A stretch of DNA of 64,000 nt from Rubrivivax sp. (GCA_030653385.1 JAURZM010000013.1:1-64000), one strand, 5' to 3'. Shown: positions 53,207-62,124, counted from the stretch's first letter. Notes: a model not told the origin generated them from the letters alone. A program made the numbers and translations.

Positions 53207-53482
53207 ATGTTGAAACGTCTGGCGCTGTTGTGGACCGTGATCCGCGGTGACGCGCGCCTGCTGTGGCTGGCGCTCAAGCACCCGCTGGCCCCTGGCTGGC
53301 TGAAGCCGGCCGTGGCGTTGATGCTGCTTTACGTGCTGTCGCCGGTGGACTTCATCCCCGACTTCATTCCCCTTTTGGGTGTGGTGGACGACGTGGTGAT
53401 GGTGCCGTTGGCGATCCGCTTCATCCTGAAGCGGCTGCCAGCGCAGCTGCGCGCCGACATCGAAGGCCGCGTGGTCGCCTGA
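53207..53482 (+). CDS. YkvA family (DUF1232) membrane protein
   Basis: This 91-residue protein has the YkvA/DUF1232 core LSPVDFIPDFIPLLGVVDDV (~44-63) flanked by hydrophobic helices. Its role is unknown; such proteins sit in the inner membrane. The start at 53207 gives MLKRLALLW; an open frame extends 24 codons upstream without a family match. It converges with the glycosyltransferase gene, whose stop begins on the next base. Confidence 0.88.
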   Translation: MLKRLALLWTVIRGDARLLWLALKHPLAPGWLKPAVALMLLYVLSPVDFIPDFIPLLGVVDDVVMVPLAIRFILKRLPAQLRADIEGRVVA

Positions 53483-54271
53483 TCAGGGCCCGGGGCGCAG
53501 GCGCTCGGCCAGCACCTGGCCCAGCCCGTGGGTCAGCCGTCGCCACTCGTTGCCCAGGCGATAGGTATAGGTCGGCAGCCGCTGCGTCCAGCGGAACTTG
53601 CGGCTCACCCCGGGCGGCGCCACGATGGTGGAGGCCACAGTTTCGTCGTGCCCACACGGTGTGGGCGTGACCAGGCGGAACTTCAGGCCGAAGCGCCAGC
53701 CCTGGTCGAAAACGTGGTCGTAGGGCAGGCTCATCGGCAGCAGGCCGCTGGCATAGGCCTGTGCGGCGCGGCGGTTCATCAGGTAGGCGCTGGAGCCGGT
53801 GCAGCGGCTCAGCATCACCGCCAGCCGGTGACCCGGCGCCACGGTGGCGTAAGGCACCGGCGTGCCCGAGTGCACGGCCGACAGCTTGGCCACGTCCCAG
53901 CGCGTGGGCTGTGCCATCAGGCCCTGCAAGACGGCTGGCAGGCTGTCGTGCAGCAGCACGTCGTCTTCCAGCACCAGCGCAAAGGCCGCATCGCTGGCCA
54001 GGAAGCGGTGCATGGCCTCGACATGCGACAGGTAACATCCCAGCTCGCCCAGCACCGGTGTCATGCCATGTTTGCGGCGGTAGGCGGGTTCATCCAGCGC
54101 CGCCCGCTGATCGGGCGTCAAGGCCCGCGCATCAACGGCAGCGATGCGCTGGAAGTCCAGCTTCAGCCGCTGCAGTTGTCTTGTGATGCGGGCCAGCCTG
54201 TCAGGCGCCCGGTCGAGGTTGATCACCCATGTCTGCAAACCCCGTTTTTCATTTTTTGGCTCACCACTCAT
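53483..54271 (-). CDS. Glycosyltransferase family 25 protein (LPS-type)
   Basis: This 262-residue enzyme belongs to GT25, which adds galactose or related sugars to lipo-oligosaccharide. The family motifs WVINLDRAPDRLARI (~15), GELGCYLSHVEAM (~75) and ALVLEDDVL (~97; the metal-binding EDD) are present. There is no membrane segment, so it acts at the cytosolic face. No other LPS gene lies nearby in the window. Confidence 0.92.
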   Translation of the reverse strand: MSGEPKNEKRGLQTWVINLDRAPDRLARITRQLQRLKLDFQRIAAVDARALTPDQRAALDEPAYRRKHGMTPVLGELGCYLSHVEAMHRFLASDAAFALVLEDDVLLHDSLPAVLQGLMAQPTRWDVAKLSAVHSGTPVPYATVAPGHRLAVMLSRCTGSSAYLMNRRAAQAYASGLLPMSLPYDHVFDQGWRFGLKFRLVTPTPCGHDETVASTIVAPPGVSRKFRWTQRLPTYTYRLGNEWRRLTHGLGQVLAERLRPGP

Positions 54272-54311
54272 CGCTGCAATTCTGGGGCAAGGACCGCACC
54301 GGAGCGCTGGT

Positions 54312-54734
54312 TTGAGCCCGCGCTTGAGCCCACTGGCGGGCTGGGCGCTGGCCGTGGCCGCCGTGGCGGCCGGTTACGTGGGCTACGGCTGGCCGGGTGT
54401 GGTGCTGGCCATCACGGTGACGGTGTTCTGGATGCTGCTGCAGTTCAGCCGCGCGCTGCGGGTCATGAAAGCCGCGGCGATGCGCCCCGTGGGCCACGTG
54501 CCGAGTGCGGTGATGTTGCAGTCGCGCCTGACGAAGGGCATGACGCTGGCCCAGCTGCTCAAGCTCACCGGCAGCTTCGGCACACGCCTGCACGAAGACC
54601 AGGGCGCCGACCCCGAGTTCTACGCCTGGCGCGACGACGCCGGTGACGAGGTGCAGCTCGAACTGCGTGGCGGCAAGCTGGTGAGCTGGCAGCTGCGGCG
54701 GGCCGCGCCAGAGCCCGCGCCCGCCGACGCCTAA
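54312..54734 (+). CDS. Small membrane protein of unknown function
   Basis: This protein, about 140 residues, starts with two hydrophobic helices (residues ~8-40) and continues with a soluble C-terminal domain (~70-130) that shows KGMTLAQLLKLTGSFGTR and a WRDDAGDEVQLEL strand. I do not recognise a family. The most likely initiator is a TTG at 54312 with GGAGCG upstream; the longer open frame to 54144 is antisense to the glycosyltransferase gene. It lies 39 bp before ilvE in the same direction. Confidence 0.7.
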   Translation: MSPRLSPLAGWALAVAAVAAGYVGYGWPGVVLAITVTVFWMLLQFSRALRVMKAAAMRPVGHVPSAVMLQSRLTKGMTLAQLLKLTGSFGTRLHEDQGADPEFYAWRDDAGDEVQLELRGGKLVSWQLRRAAPEPAPADA

Positions 54735-54773
54735 AATCGCGGCCCACGCACACCCACCCGAAGAGGAATTCCC

Positions 54774-55697
54774 ATGTCGATGTCCGACCGCGACGGCAAG
54801 ATCTGGATGGACGGCCAGCTGGTCGATTGGCGCGACGCCAAGATCCACGTGCTGAGCCACACGCTGCACTACGGCTGCGGTGCCTTCGAGGGCGTGCGGG
54901 CGTACAAAACCGACAAGGGCACCGCCATCTTTCGCCTGAAAGAACACACCGAGCGGCTGTTCAACAGCGCCAAGATCCTGCGCATGAAGATCCCGTTCAC
55001 GCACGAGCAGGTGGCTGAAGCGCAGTGCCAGGTGGTGCGCGAAAACAAGCTCGAAAGCTGCTATCTGCGCCCGCTGACCTGGATCGGCGACCAGAAACTG
55101 GGTGTCAGCCCCAAGGGCAACACCATTCACCTGATGGTGGCGGCCTGGTCCTGGGGCGCCTACCTGGGTGAAGAAGGCTTGAAGCGCGGCATCCGCGTGA
55201 AGATCAGCAGCTACACCCGCCACCACGTCAACATCACGATGACGCAGGCCAAGGCGGTGAGCAACTACACCAACAGCATCCTGGCGAACATGGAAGCCAC
55301 CGACGACGGCTACGACGAAGCCATGCTGCTGGACGCCAACGGCTTCGTCAGCGAAGGCGCGGGCGAAAACCTGTTTGTCATCAAGAACGGCGTTGTCTAC
55401 ACACCAGACCTGTCGGCCGGCGCGCTGAACGGCATCACCCGCAACACCATCTTCCACATCTGCCAGGACCTGGGCCTGAAGGTGGTGGAAAAGCGCATCA
55501 CGCGCGACGAGGTCTACATCTGCGACGAGGCCTTTTTCACCGGCACAGCCGCTGAAGTAACACCGATCCGCGAACTCGACCGCATCGAACTCGGCAGCGG
55601 CAGCCGGGGGCCCATCACGGAAAAGATCCAGAGCGCGTTTTTCGACATCGTCAACGGCCGCAACCCGAAGTACGCCGAGTGGCTGACGCTGGTGTGA
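54774..55697 (+). CDS. ilvE: Branched-chain-amino-acid aminotransferase
   Basis: This 307-residue PLP enzyme of fold type IV makes the last step of valine, leucine and isoleucine synthesis. The PLP Lys lies in MTQAKAVSNYTNS (~160), and GFVSEGAGENLFVIK (~190) and the closing GTAAEVTPIRELD (~258) are family motifs. Length fits E. coli IlvE (309). A good site AGAGGAATTCCC precedes the ATG. Confidence 0.96.
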   Translation: MSMSDRDGKIWMDGQLVDWRDAKIHVLSHTLHYGCGAFEGVRAYKTDKGTAIFRLKEHTERLFNSAKILRMKIPFTHEQVAEAQCQVVRENKLESCYLRPLTWIGDQKLGVSPKGNTIHLMVAAWSWGAYLGEEGLKRGIRVKISSYTRHHVNITMTQAKAVSNYTNSILANMEATDDGYDEAMLLDANGFVSEGAGENLFVIKNGVVYTPDLSAGALNGITRNTIFHICQDLGLKVVEKRITRDEVYICDEAFFTGTAAEVTPIRELDRIELGSGSRGPITEKIQSAFFDIVNGRNPKYAEWLTLV

Positions 55698-55716
55698 TCA
55701 GGAACAGGACACGACG

Positions 55717-55926
55717 ATGAGCACCGAACCGAAATCCGTGGTTGAACTGGCCGCCGCCGACCTGCTGGGCCCCGGCGTGACCTTCTGCCCCAACCCCAAG
55801 ATGGCGCTGTGGAGCAACCACCCCAAGGTCTTCCTCGACGTGGCCAGCACCGGCGAAGGCCGCTGCCCTTATTGCGGCACCGTCTACCGGCTGAAGGCCG
55901 GCGAAAAGGCCCACGCTGCCCACTGA
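55717..55926 (+). CDS. Zinc-finger domain protein (zf-CHCC type)
   Basis: This 69-residue protein has a CHCC-like zinc-binding set: Cys27 (FCPNP), His36 (SNHPKV) and CPYCG at 51-55, followed by a short basic tail. The same fold occurs in the NDUFS6 subunit of complex I and in small bacterial proteins of unknown role. It lies 19 bp after ilvE on the same strand, so it is probably co-transcribed. Confidence 0.88.
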   Translation: MSTEPKSVVELAAADLLGPGVTFCPNPKMALWSNHPKVFLDVASTGEGRCPYCGTVYRLKAGEKAHAAH

Positions 55927-55979
55927 GGGCGAAACACCGGCAGCACCATCCCCGGCCGCCGCGCCCGGCCGCGCCACGC

Positions 55980-56090
55980 GCGCTGGTCCAGCTGGTGGGC
56001 GGCGACATCGACGCCGGCAGTTCGCCGGGGGCCGGTTCGGTGTTCAGCGTGCACCTGCCGCTGGTGGCCTGGCCGCCTGCTTCGGGCTGA
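55980..56090 (+). pseudogene. Remnant resembling the C-terminal end of a histidine kinase
   Basis: The frame ending at 56090 reads ALVQLVGGDIDAGSSPGAGS and VFSVHLPL, which looks like the last ATP-lid/G2-box stretch of a histidine-kinase HATPase domain. The upstream part of that frame is low-complexity sequence over the zinc-finger gene and there is no N-terminal half, HisKA or start codon. I read it as a degenerated fragment of a kinase gene. The 55927-56187 gap otherwise shows nothing recognisable. Confidence 0.5.
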
Positions 56091-56187
56091 GCCGCGCCTC
56101 GGACCAGCCAATCTGCAGCCTGTCGCCTGAGCTTGGCTTGCTGCGCAGCGGCCGGCTACCGTCTGGCCACTTCGGCTGGAGGCTGGC

Positions 56188-57843
56188 ATGTTTGTCGCAA
56201 AAGTGATCGCTCGGCGGTTCTGGATCCTGTTCGTGGCGGGGCTCTTGCCATGTGCCTTGTTGCAGCACGCTGCGGCCCAGACAGCTGCCGCCAGCCAGGG
56301 CCGGCTGGTCAGCGTCGACTGGCTGAAGCAGAACCTGGCGCGGGCTGACGTGCTGGTGCTCGACGCGTCGCCCGCACCCCTGCACCGCAAGCAGCACATC
56401 CCGGGCGCCGTGGTGGCCGACATCTTCACCTTCGGCCCGCGCGAGGTGCCACCCGCGCAGATGGAAGCCCGCATGCGCAGCTGGGGTCTGAGCCCGGGTC
56501 AGCAGGTCGTCATCGTCGACCAGGGCGGCACCTACATGGCCACGCGCCTGTTCTGGGAGCTGCTGCACTACGGGCTGCCGGCGCAGAGCCTGTTCATCCT
56601 GGATGGGGGCATGGCCAGATGGACCTCGGCCGGTGGTGCGGTCACCGACCAGCCCACGCCACCACGCCCCACCGGCACCGTGCGGGTGACAGCGCAGGTG
56701 CACGATGTGCGCGTCAAGCTGCCGGAATTCCTGGCTGCCACCGCCGACCCCCAGCGCCACGTGATGCTGGAAGCACTGGACCCCGAGTACTTCTACGGCG
56801 GTGCCGCCTTTTTCAGCCGCGGCGGCCATGTGCCGCATGCCACGCTGATGCTCGCAGATGACTTCTACAACGCCGACAAGACCTTCAAGTCGCCGCAGGA
56901 GATCCAGCGCATGCTCGATCACCTGGGCATCCGGCCCGATCAAGAGGTGCTGACCTATTGCGGTGGCGGTGGCGCCGCCGCAGTGCCGTTTTTTGCGCTG
57001 AAGTTCATGTTGGGCTACCCGCGTGTGCGGCTGTTCCAGGAATCGCAGCTGGGCTGGCTGCAGGACAGCCGCGACCTGCCGCTGTGGACCTATGCCAACC
57101 CCCACCTGACCCGCGAAACCGACTGGCTCAAGGCCTGGGGCGGCCGCATGTTGAAGAGCTTCGGCCTGTCCCAGGTGACGGTGGTCGACGTGCGTTCGGC
57201 CGACAGCTTCAAGCTGGGCCATGTGCCGCTGGCGGTCAACGTGCCGGTGCAGGGTTTCCTGGCCCATGCCGACCAGCCCGATCGACTGGCGGCGCAGCTG
57301 GGCGCCGCGGGTCTGGATGCCACGCACGAAGCCGTGGTGTTTTCAGACGGTGGCCTCAACGAAAGTGCGGCGCTGGCTTTCCTGATGCTGGAACGCGTGG
57401 GTCAGCACAAGGTGTCGATCCATCTCGACAGCCTGGACCGCTGGGTCGACCGGGGGCTCGACGTGGCGCGGCCGGCGGCTGCTGGCGCAGCACCGGCGCG
57501 ATCGCTCGTGTATTCGCCGCGCCCGCGGGAACACGTGTTGCTGTCCGACGCCGTGAACGCAGCGAACGCCCCGGGACTGATGCCCACCGTCTATGTCGCT
57601 TCGGGTGCCAGCCTGCCGGCCCGCCAGCCTCCAGGGCCGGTGATCCATCTGCCCCATGGGCAGTTTCTGGATGCCGACGGCGGGCCCAAGGCCGCGAAGG
57701 ATATCTGGACCGCGATGGCCAAGGCCGGCTTGCCCAGGTACGCACGCATCGTGTTGCTTGCCGACAGGCTGGGCGAGGCAGCGGTGAACTACGTGGTGCT
57801 GCGCATGATGGGCTTTGCGGACATCAAGGTGCAACTGCCCTGA
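56188..57843 (+). CDS. Exported four-module rhodanese-like sulfurtransferase
   Basis: This 551-residue protein has a signal peptide (residues ~1-30, ending QHAAAQ) and about four rhodanese-like modules, near residues 40-155, 175-305, 315-430 and 445-551. Only the second module has the active-site Cys, at 258 in LTYCGGGGA. Module 1 has Asp111 in the equivalent place (VIVDQGG), module 3 reads VVFSDGG and module 4 is more eroded. It probably moves sulfur (for example from thiosulfate to cyanide or a thiol) in the periplasm. A perfect 13-bp tandem duplication spans its stop codon, and a weak terminator follows. Confidence 0.88.
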   Translation: MFVAKVIARRFWILFVAGLLPCALLQHAAAQTAAASQGRLVSVDWLKQNLARADVLVLDASPAPLHRKQHIPGAVVADIFTFGPREVPPAQMEARMRSWGLSPGQQVVIVDQGGTYMATRLFWELLHYGLPAQSLFILDGGMARWTSAGGAVTDQPTPPRPTGTVRVTAQVHDVRVKLPEFLAATADPQRHVMLEALDPEYFYGGAAFFSRGGHVPHATLMLADDFYNADKTFKSPQEIQRMLDHLGIRPDQEVLTYCGGGGAAAVPFFALKFMLGYPRVRLFQESQLGWLQDSRDLPLWTYANPHLTRETDWLKAWGGRMLKSFGLSQVTVVDVRSADSFKLGHVPLAVNVPVQGFLAHADQPDRLAAQLGAAGLDATHEAVVFSDGGLNESAALAFLMLERVGQHKVSIHLDSLDRWVDRGLDVARPAAAGAAPARSLVYSPRPREHVLLSDAVNAANAPGLMPTVYVASGASLPARQPPGPVIHLPHGQFLDADGGPKAAKDIWTAMAKAGLPRYARIVLLADRLGEAAVNYVVLRMMGFADIKVQLP

Positions 57844-57864
57844 ACACCTGCCCTGAACACCTGC
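57839..57864. repeat. Perfect 13-bp tandem duplication at the rhodanese stop codon
   Basis: CCTGAACACCTGC occurs twice back to back (57839-57851 and 57852-57864). The TGA stop of the rhodanese gene lies in the first copy, so the second copy lies in the 3' untranslated part and does not change the protein. The pattern looks like a recent replication-slippage duplication. Confidence 0.9.
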
Positions 57865-57933
57865 GGTTCAGCCGGGCCCGCCCGATGGGCGGGGTTCCGA
57901 GCCGCGCCGACAACTTCCCTGAGCCAATGCCCG

Positions 57934-57955
57934 CGCCGTGACGGCGTCTCTTTTT
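57934..57955 (+). terminator. Weak Rho-independent terminator after the rhodanese gene
   Basis: A 5-bp stem CGCCG (57934-57938) / CGGCG (57942-57946) with a TGA loop runs into TCTCTTTTT. The stem is short, so efficiency would be moderate. A stronger perfect palindrome (GCTGAAGCGC/GCGCTTCAGC, 57972-57993) lies 20 bp further on and may assist in both directions. Confidence 0.5.
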
Positions 57956-57988
57956 CCTGTGGGCAGATGCCGCTGAAGCGCTGGCGCT

Positions 57989-58195
57989 TCAGCCGATGGT
58001 GTTGAAAAAGGCCACCACGCCGCCCAGCACCGCCACCACCACGGGCACCGCCAGCAAAACCGTGCTGCTGAGCATGGGCAGGTGATGCGCCGGCCGTGCC
58101 GCTTGGCCAGAGCCGGCGGCAAAGGACGACTCCTCAAACAGGTCTTCTGCGAAGGCTTCGCTTCGCCAGATGTCCTGGGGTGCAATGCTGTTCAT
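57989..58195 (-). CDS. Small single-pass membrane protein
   Basis: This 68-residue protein begins MNSIAPQDIWRSEAFAEDLF and ends with one hydrophobic helix (residues ~42-66, LSSTVLLAVPVVVAVLGGVV). No family is recognised and no strong ribosome-binding site is seen, so it is only moderately supported. Its last codons lie in the palindrome at 57972-57993. It converges with the rhodanese gene. Confidence 0.5.
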   Translation of the reverse strand: MNSIAPQDIWRSEAFAEDLFEESSFAAGSGQAARPAHHLPMLSSTVLLAVPVVVAVLGGVVAFFNTIG

Positions 58196-58476
58196 GGCGG
58201 CAGACCTGTGAGGTGGGGCCGCTGGGTTGCGGCATGCCATGAACTGTGCACACGGCAGGTATCGCCAAGGTTTCGCGGGCCGCGCCGCCGTGTTTGCTTT
58301 GTTGGCTGGCGCACAGAGCCGCCGCAACATTTGCAACGCAGCACCCGCGGTCCTGATGCACAGCCGATACCGCGGCATCCCACCATGGGGGGATGGACAA
58401 TGCGCACCGCTTCGCCCCTGCCTCGCCTGCATCGAGCCGATATGATCCGGCGTACCTTGTTTCACCCGGTTTCCCC
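58196..58476. other. Intergenic region before the response regulator; no gene recognised
   Basis: This gap separates the small minus-strand membrane gene from the response regulator. It holds several overlapping open frames on both strands, none with a family match or ribosome-binding site, and I could not fix a promoter. It may hold the control region of the two-component operon that follows. Confidence 0.4.
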
Positions 58477-59238
58477 ATGGCCGTGAGTGCCACTGCGCCC
58501 ACCTTGTTGGTGGTCGATGACGAGCCCGAATTGCGCGGTCTGCTGGCCGAGTACTTCGGCCGCCACGGCTTTGCCGTGCGTGTGGCGCCCGACGCCGCGC
58601 AGGCGCGCGAGCAGATCGCCGCCGCGCGCCCCGACCTGGCGGTGCTGGACATCAACATGCCAGGCGAAAACGGCTTGTCGCTGGCGCGCTGGCTGCGCGA
58701 GGTGCATCCGCAGGTGGCCATCGTGATGCTCACCACGGCCAGCGAAGCGGTCGACCGCATCGTGGGCCTGGAACTGGGTGCCGATGACTACGTCAGCAAA
58801 CCCTATGAACTGCGTGAACTGCTGGCCCGCGTGCGTGCGGTGCTGCGGCGCCTGCAGGCCACGGCTGGCGCGGCGGCGAAGGCTGCCGGCACAAACGATG
58901 GGGCTGGTGCGGCTGAAGCGAGCCGGCGCGTGCTGTTTGGTGACCGTGTGCTCGACCTCGACCAGCGTCGCCTGCTGGCCGCCGACGGCAGTGAAATCGA
59001 GATCACCGCCGCCGAGTACGACCTGCTGGCGCTGTTTGCGCGCCACCCCAACCGGCCGCTCAACCGCGACCAGATCATGGAGCAGGCCCACAACCGCGGC
59101 TGGGACGTCTTCGACCGCAGCATCGACCTGCGTGTGATGCGGCTGCGGCGCAAGATCGAAAGCAACCCCGACAAGCCCGAGGTGCTGAAGACGGTGCGCA
59201 ACGTGGGCTACGTGTACGTGCCGCCGGCCGGGGCATGA
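58477..59238 (+). CDS. OmpR-family response regulator
   Basis: This 253-residue regulator has a receiver domain (residues ~8-120; acidic pair Asp14/Asp15, phospho-acceptor Asp58, Thr/Thr at 86-87, Lys108) and a winged-helix DNA-binding domain (~155-250) with the DRSIDLRVMRLRRKIE recognition helix. The linker (~121-145) is Ala/Gly-rich. The kinase gene starts 30 bp downstream and is doubtless its partner. An upstream in-frame start (58393) is possible but the family start is at 58477. Confidence 0.94.
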   Translation: MAVSATAPTLLVVDDEPELRGLLAEYFGRHGFAVRVAPDAAQAREQIAAARPDLAVLDINMPGENGLSLARWLREVHPQVAIVMLTTASEAVDRIVGLELGADDYVSKPYELRELLARVRAVLRRLQATAGAAAKAAGTNDGAGAAEASRRVLFGDRVLDLDQRRLLAADGSEIEITAAEYDLLALFARHPNRPLNRDQIMEQAHNRGWDVFDRSIDLRVMRLRRKIESNPDKPEVLKTVRNVGYVYVPPAGA

Positions 59239-59268
59239 CAACCGTGCTGCAGGCTGCCTGAAGCGGCG

Positions 59269-62124
59269 ATGAGCGTGCGGTCCCAGGCGGGCGCCAGCGC
59301 CGGTACGCTGCGTGCGGCGCGCCGTTTTGTCTGGTGGCTGGTGGTGCCGGTGATGGCGCTGCTGGCGGTGCTGTCTTTGCTGCAGTACGGGCAGCGCATC
59401 GACGACGCTGAACGCGACCTGCTGCGCATGGCCAACGAAAGGGCGCAAGAGCTGGAAGCCATCGCCAACCCGGCAATGGCCCATGTGCACGACCTGCGCC
59501 GCACACTCGAGTCGCGCTGGAACGACCCGCCCGATGGCGGCCCTGAACTGATGGCCGCCCTGGGTCTTCGCACCCATGACGGAACGCCCGGCGGCGTGCC
59601 CGATGGCTGGTCGCTCGACGACGCACCGCTGGCCCAGCGCCAGCGCTTTGGCCAGTTGTGGTGGGCAGCACCCGACGGCAGCAGCCCCGACAGCCTGTGG
59701 CTGCGCCGCGCGCAGTTGTTTGTCGAAGCGGCACGGGTGGTGCACCAGCGTGCGCCGGGTTTCGAGGCCACCTGGTTTGCGGCGGCCGAAGCCAACACCA
59801 GCTTCGGCTACCCCTGGGTGGAAACGCCGCGCATGTTGCAGTCGATGGGTGTGCCCAGCCTGCAGGCGCTGGATCCGCGCCGCCAGGAAGGCGTTGCACG
59901 GGCCGAACGCGACCTGGCACGTGACCCGAAAGACACCACCTTCTGGGGGCCGCCCTATGTGAGCCAGCTCAACGGCGAACTGGTGCAGTCCCACGGCGCC
60001 ATGGTGCTCGTGGCGGGCCGCTACATGGGTGAGGTGAGCCTGGACTTCCGCCTCGACGCGCTGCAGCGCATCGCCGTGGGCTGGCAGGAAGCGCCGGCCC
60101 GGGTGTGGGTGGTCGACCGGGCGCTGAATGTGCTGGCCGACGCCACCGAGCCCTTGCGCGCACCCCAGGGCAAGGGCCTGGCCGACACCCGCGTGCATGT
60201 GCCGCTGTTTGACCGCCTGCCCTTGGCGCTGCCGGACGCCGAACGCGTTGCACTGCCAACGGCCCGCCGTCTGCTGCACCATGCCGACGGCTGGGTGCTG
60301 GCCGCCGCCGGCCGTGAAGGTTCGCCCTGGTTGTACGTGCAGGCGGTGCCGCAGTCGGCACTGCGTGCCCAGGTGCTGCCCACGCTGGTGCCCAACGCGG
60401 TGCTGGGGCTGGCACTGCTGGCCGTGTTCGTGGCTGGTCAGTGGCTCTTTGCGCGCTGGTTCGTCACGCCTTCGCTGGCCGTGCTGGGTTATCTGCGGCA
60501 GCTGTCCACCGACCCGGCGGCGCCAGTGCCACAGCTGGGTGAACGTTGGCGGGGCTGGGTCGACGCGGTGACCGAAACCTTCCAGGTGCAACGCACGCTG
60601 CAGCGGCGCGAGCGCGCGCACGACATCTTCAAGTCGGCGATGGTCGACCACGCCCCCATCGCCATCATCACCACCGGCGGCGACGGCCGCATCGTCGACT
60701 TCAACCCGGCGGCCGAAGGCATGTTCGGCATCCCGCCGGCCCAGGCGCTGGGCCGGCGGCTGGACGAGGTCATCCTGCCGCCCTCGCGCCAGGGTGAAGC
60801 GCGCCGCGTGGCCAACAGCGCGGGCACCACCCAGGGCCACCATGCCAGCGGACGTGAGTTTCCGATGCAGCTGATGACCTTCCGCGTGCAGATCGACGGC
60901 GAGCCCTTCGACACCGCCTTCATCACCGACCTGTCGGCACAGCGCGAAGCCGCGTCGCAGATCGACCGCCAGCGCGACGCGCTGCGCCAGAGCGAAAAAC
61001 TCAGCGCCATGGGCACGCTGCTGGCCGGTGTGGCGCACGAACTGAACAACCCGCTGGCCATCGTCATGGGCCGATCCAGCCTGCTCGAAGAGAAAGCCGA
61101 AGGCAGCGGACTCGAAGACGACGCACGTCGCATCCGTGAAGCCGCCGAGCGCTGTGGCCGCATCGTGCGCACCTTTCTGAACATGGCGCGCCAGAAACCG
61201 CCTTCACGCAGCCCGGTGCTGCTGAACGAAATCGTGCGCGCAGCGGCTGACATGCTGGGCTACACGCTGCGCAGCCACGGTGTGCAGCTTGAACTGACGC
61301 TGGCCGACGGCATGCCCGAGGTGCAGGCCGACGCAGACCAACTGGGTCAGGTGGTGCTCAACCTGATGGTCAATGCCCAGCAGGCCATGGACAGCACCCA
61401 TGGCGCCAGGACACTGACCTTGGCCACCGGTGTCGAGGCGCAGCGGCCCGGCCCCGGCTCGCGCGAGCCGCGGGTGTGGCTGCGGGTGGCCGACAGCGGC
61501 CCTGGTGTGCCGCAAGACGTGCGCAGCCGGCTTTTCGAACCCTTCTTCACCACCAAGGACGCCGGCTTCGGCACCGGCTTGGGCCTGTCGGTTTCGCGTT
61601 CCATCGTGCGCGAGCACGGGGGTGAACTGATTCTCGAAGCGCGCGCGCCGGAAGCCGAAAATCCCGTCGGCGCCTCCTTTCGCCTGAGCCTGCCGATCAG
61701 CGGCGAAGCCAGCCCCAGCAGCGTGCCCGTGCCGCTGGACACCGGCAGCGGTGAACTGCATTCGCGTGTGCTGGTGGTTGACGACGAAGCCGAGATCGCC
61801 GACCTGATGCGCGCCGTGCTCGAAGGCGCCGGCTTCGACGTCGCCACCGCCGAGTCGGGCGCGGTGGCGCTGGAACTGCTGGCCGAAGCCCGCTTCGATG
61901 CCATCGTCAGCGACGTGCGCATGCCCGACCTGGACGGCGCCGCGCTGTGGCGCGCGGTGTGCGTGAAGCAGCCGCACCTGGCGCGCCGCCTGTTGTTCGT
62001 CACGGGCGACACGCTGTCGCAGCAGGCTCGGCAGGTGCTGGAAGAGTCGGGCTGCGCCAGTCTGGACAAACCTTTTGCCAAGGCCGACTTGCTGGCCGCG
62101 GTGCGCGAGACGCTGGAACGCTGA
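59269..62124 (+). CDS. Hybrid sensor histidine kinase with C-terminal receiver
   Basis: This 951-residue inner-membrane kinase has two membrane helices (~21-42 and ~377-398) that frame a ~330-residue periplasmic sensor, a PAS domain (~460-560), a HisKA with His590 (VAHELNNPL), a HATPase domain with N-box and G-boxes (ending GTGLGLSVSRSIV near 780) and a receiver at the C-terminus (~835-951; Asp882 in SDVRMPD). The sensor domain is not recognised. A phosphorelay could go from His590 to Asp882, or directly to the OmpR-type partner encoded just upstream; no Hpt domain is present here. Confidence 0.93.
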   Translation: MSVRSQAGASAGTLRAARRFVWWLVVPVMALLAVLSLLQYGQRIDDAERDLLRMANERAQELEAIANPAMAHVHDLRRTLESRWNDPPDGGPELMAALGLRTHDGTPGGVPDGWSLDDAPLAQRQRFGQLWWAAPDGSSPDSLWLRRAQLFVEAARVVHQRAPGFEATWFAAAEANTSFGYPWVETPRMLQSMGVPSLQALDPRRQEGVARAERDLARDPKDTTFWGPPYVSQLNGELVQSHGAMVLVAGRYMGEVSLDFRLDALQRIAVGWQEAPARVWVVDRALNVLADATEPLRAPQGKGLADTRVHVPLFDRLPLALPDAERVALPTARRLLHHADGWVLAAAGREGSPWLYVQAVPQSALRAQVLPTLVPNAVLGLALLAVFVAGQWLFARWFVTPSLAVLGYLRQLSTDPAAPVPQLGERWRGWVDAVTETFQVQRTLQRRERAHDIFKSAMVDHAPIAIITTGGDGRIVDFNPAAEGMFGIPPAQALGRRLDEVILPPSRQGEARRVANSAGTTQGHHASGREFPMQLMTFRVQIDGEPFDTAFITDLSAQREAASQIDRQRDALRQSEKLSAMGTLLAGVAHELNNPLAIVMGRSSLLEEKAEGSGLEDDARRIREAAERCGRIVRTFLNMARQKPPSRSPVLLNEIVRAAADMLGYTLRSHGVQLELTLADGMPEVQADADQLGQVVLNLMVNAQQAMDSTHGARTLTLATGVEAQRPGPGSREPRVWLRVADSGPGVPQDVRSRLFEPFFTTKDAGFGTGLGLSVSRSIVREHGGELILEARAPEAENPVGASFRLSLPISGEASPSSVPVPLDTGSGELHSRVLVVDDEAEIADLMRAVLEGAGFDVATAESGAVALELLAEARFDAIVSDVRMPDLDGAALWRAVCVKQPHLARRLLFVTGDTLSQQARQVLEESGCASLDKPFAKADLLAAVRETLER

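Noticed and set aside
58462..61038. 858-residue minus-strand open frame
   Set aside because: Antisense to the response regulator and hybrid kinase; no domain in the reading.
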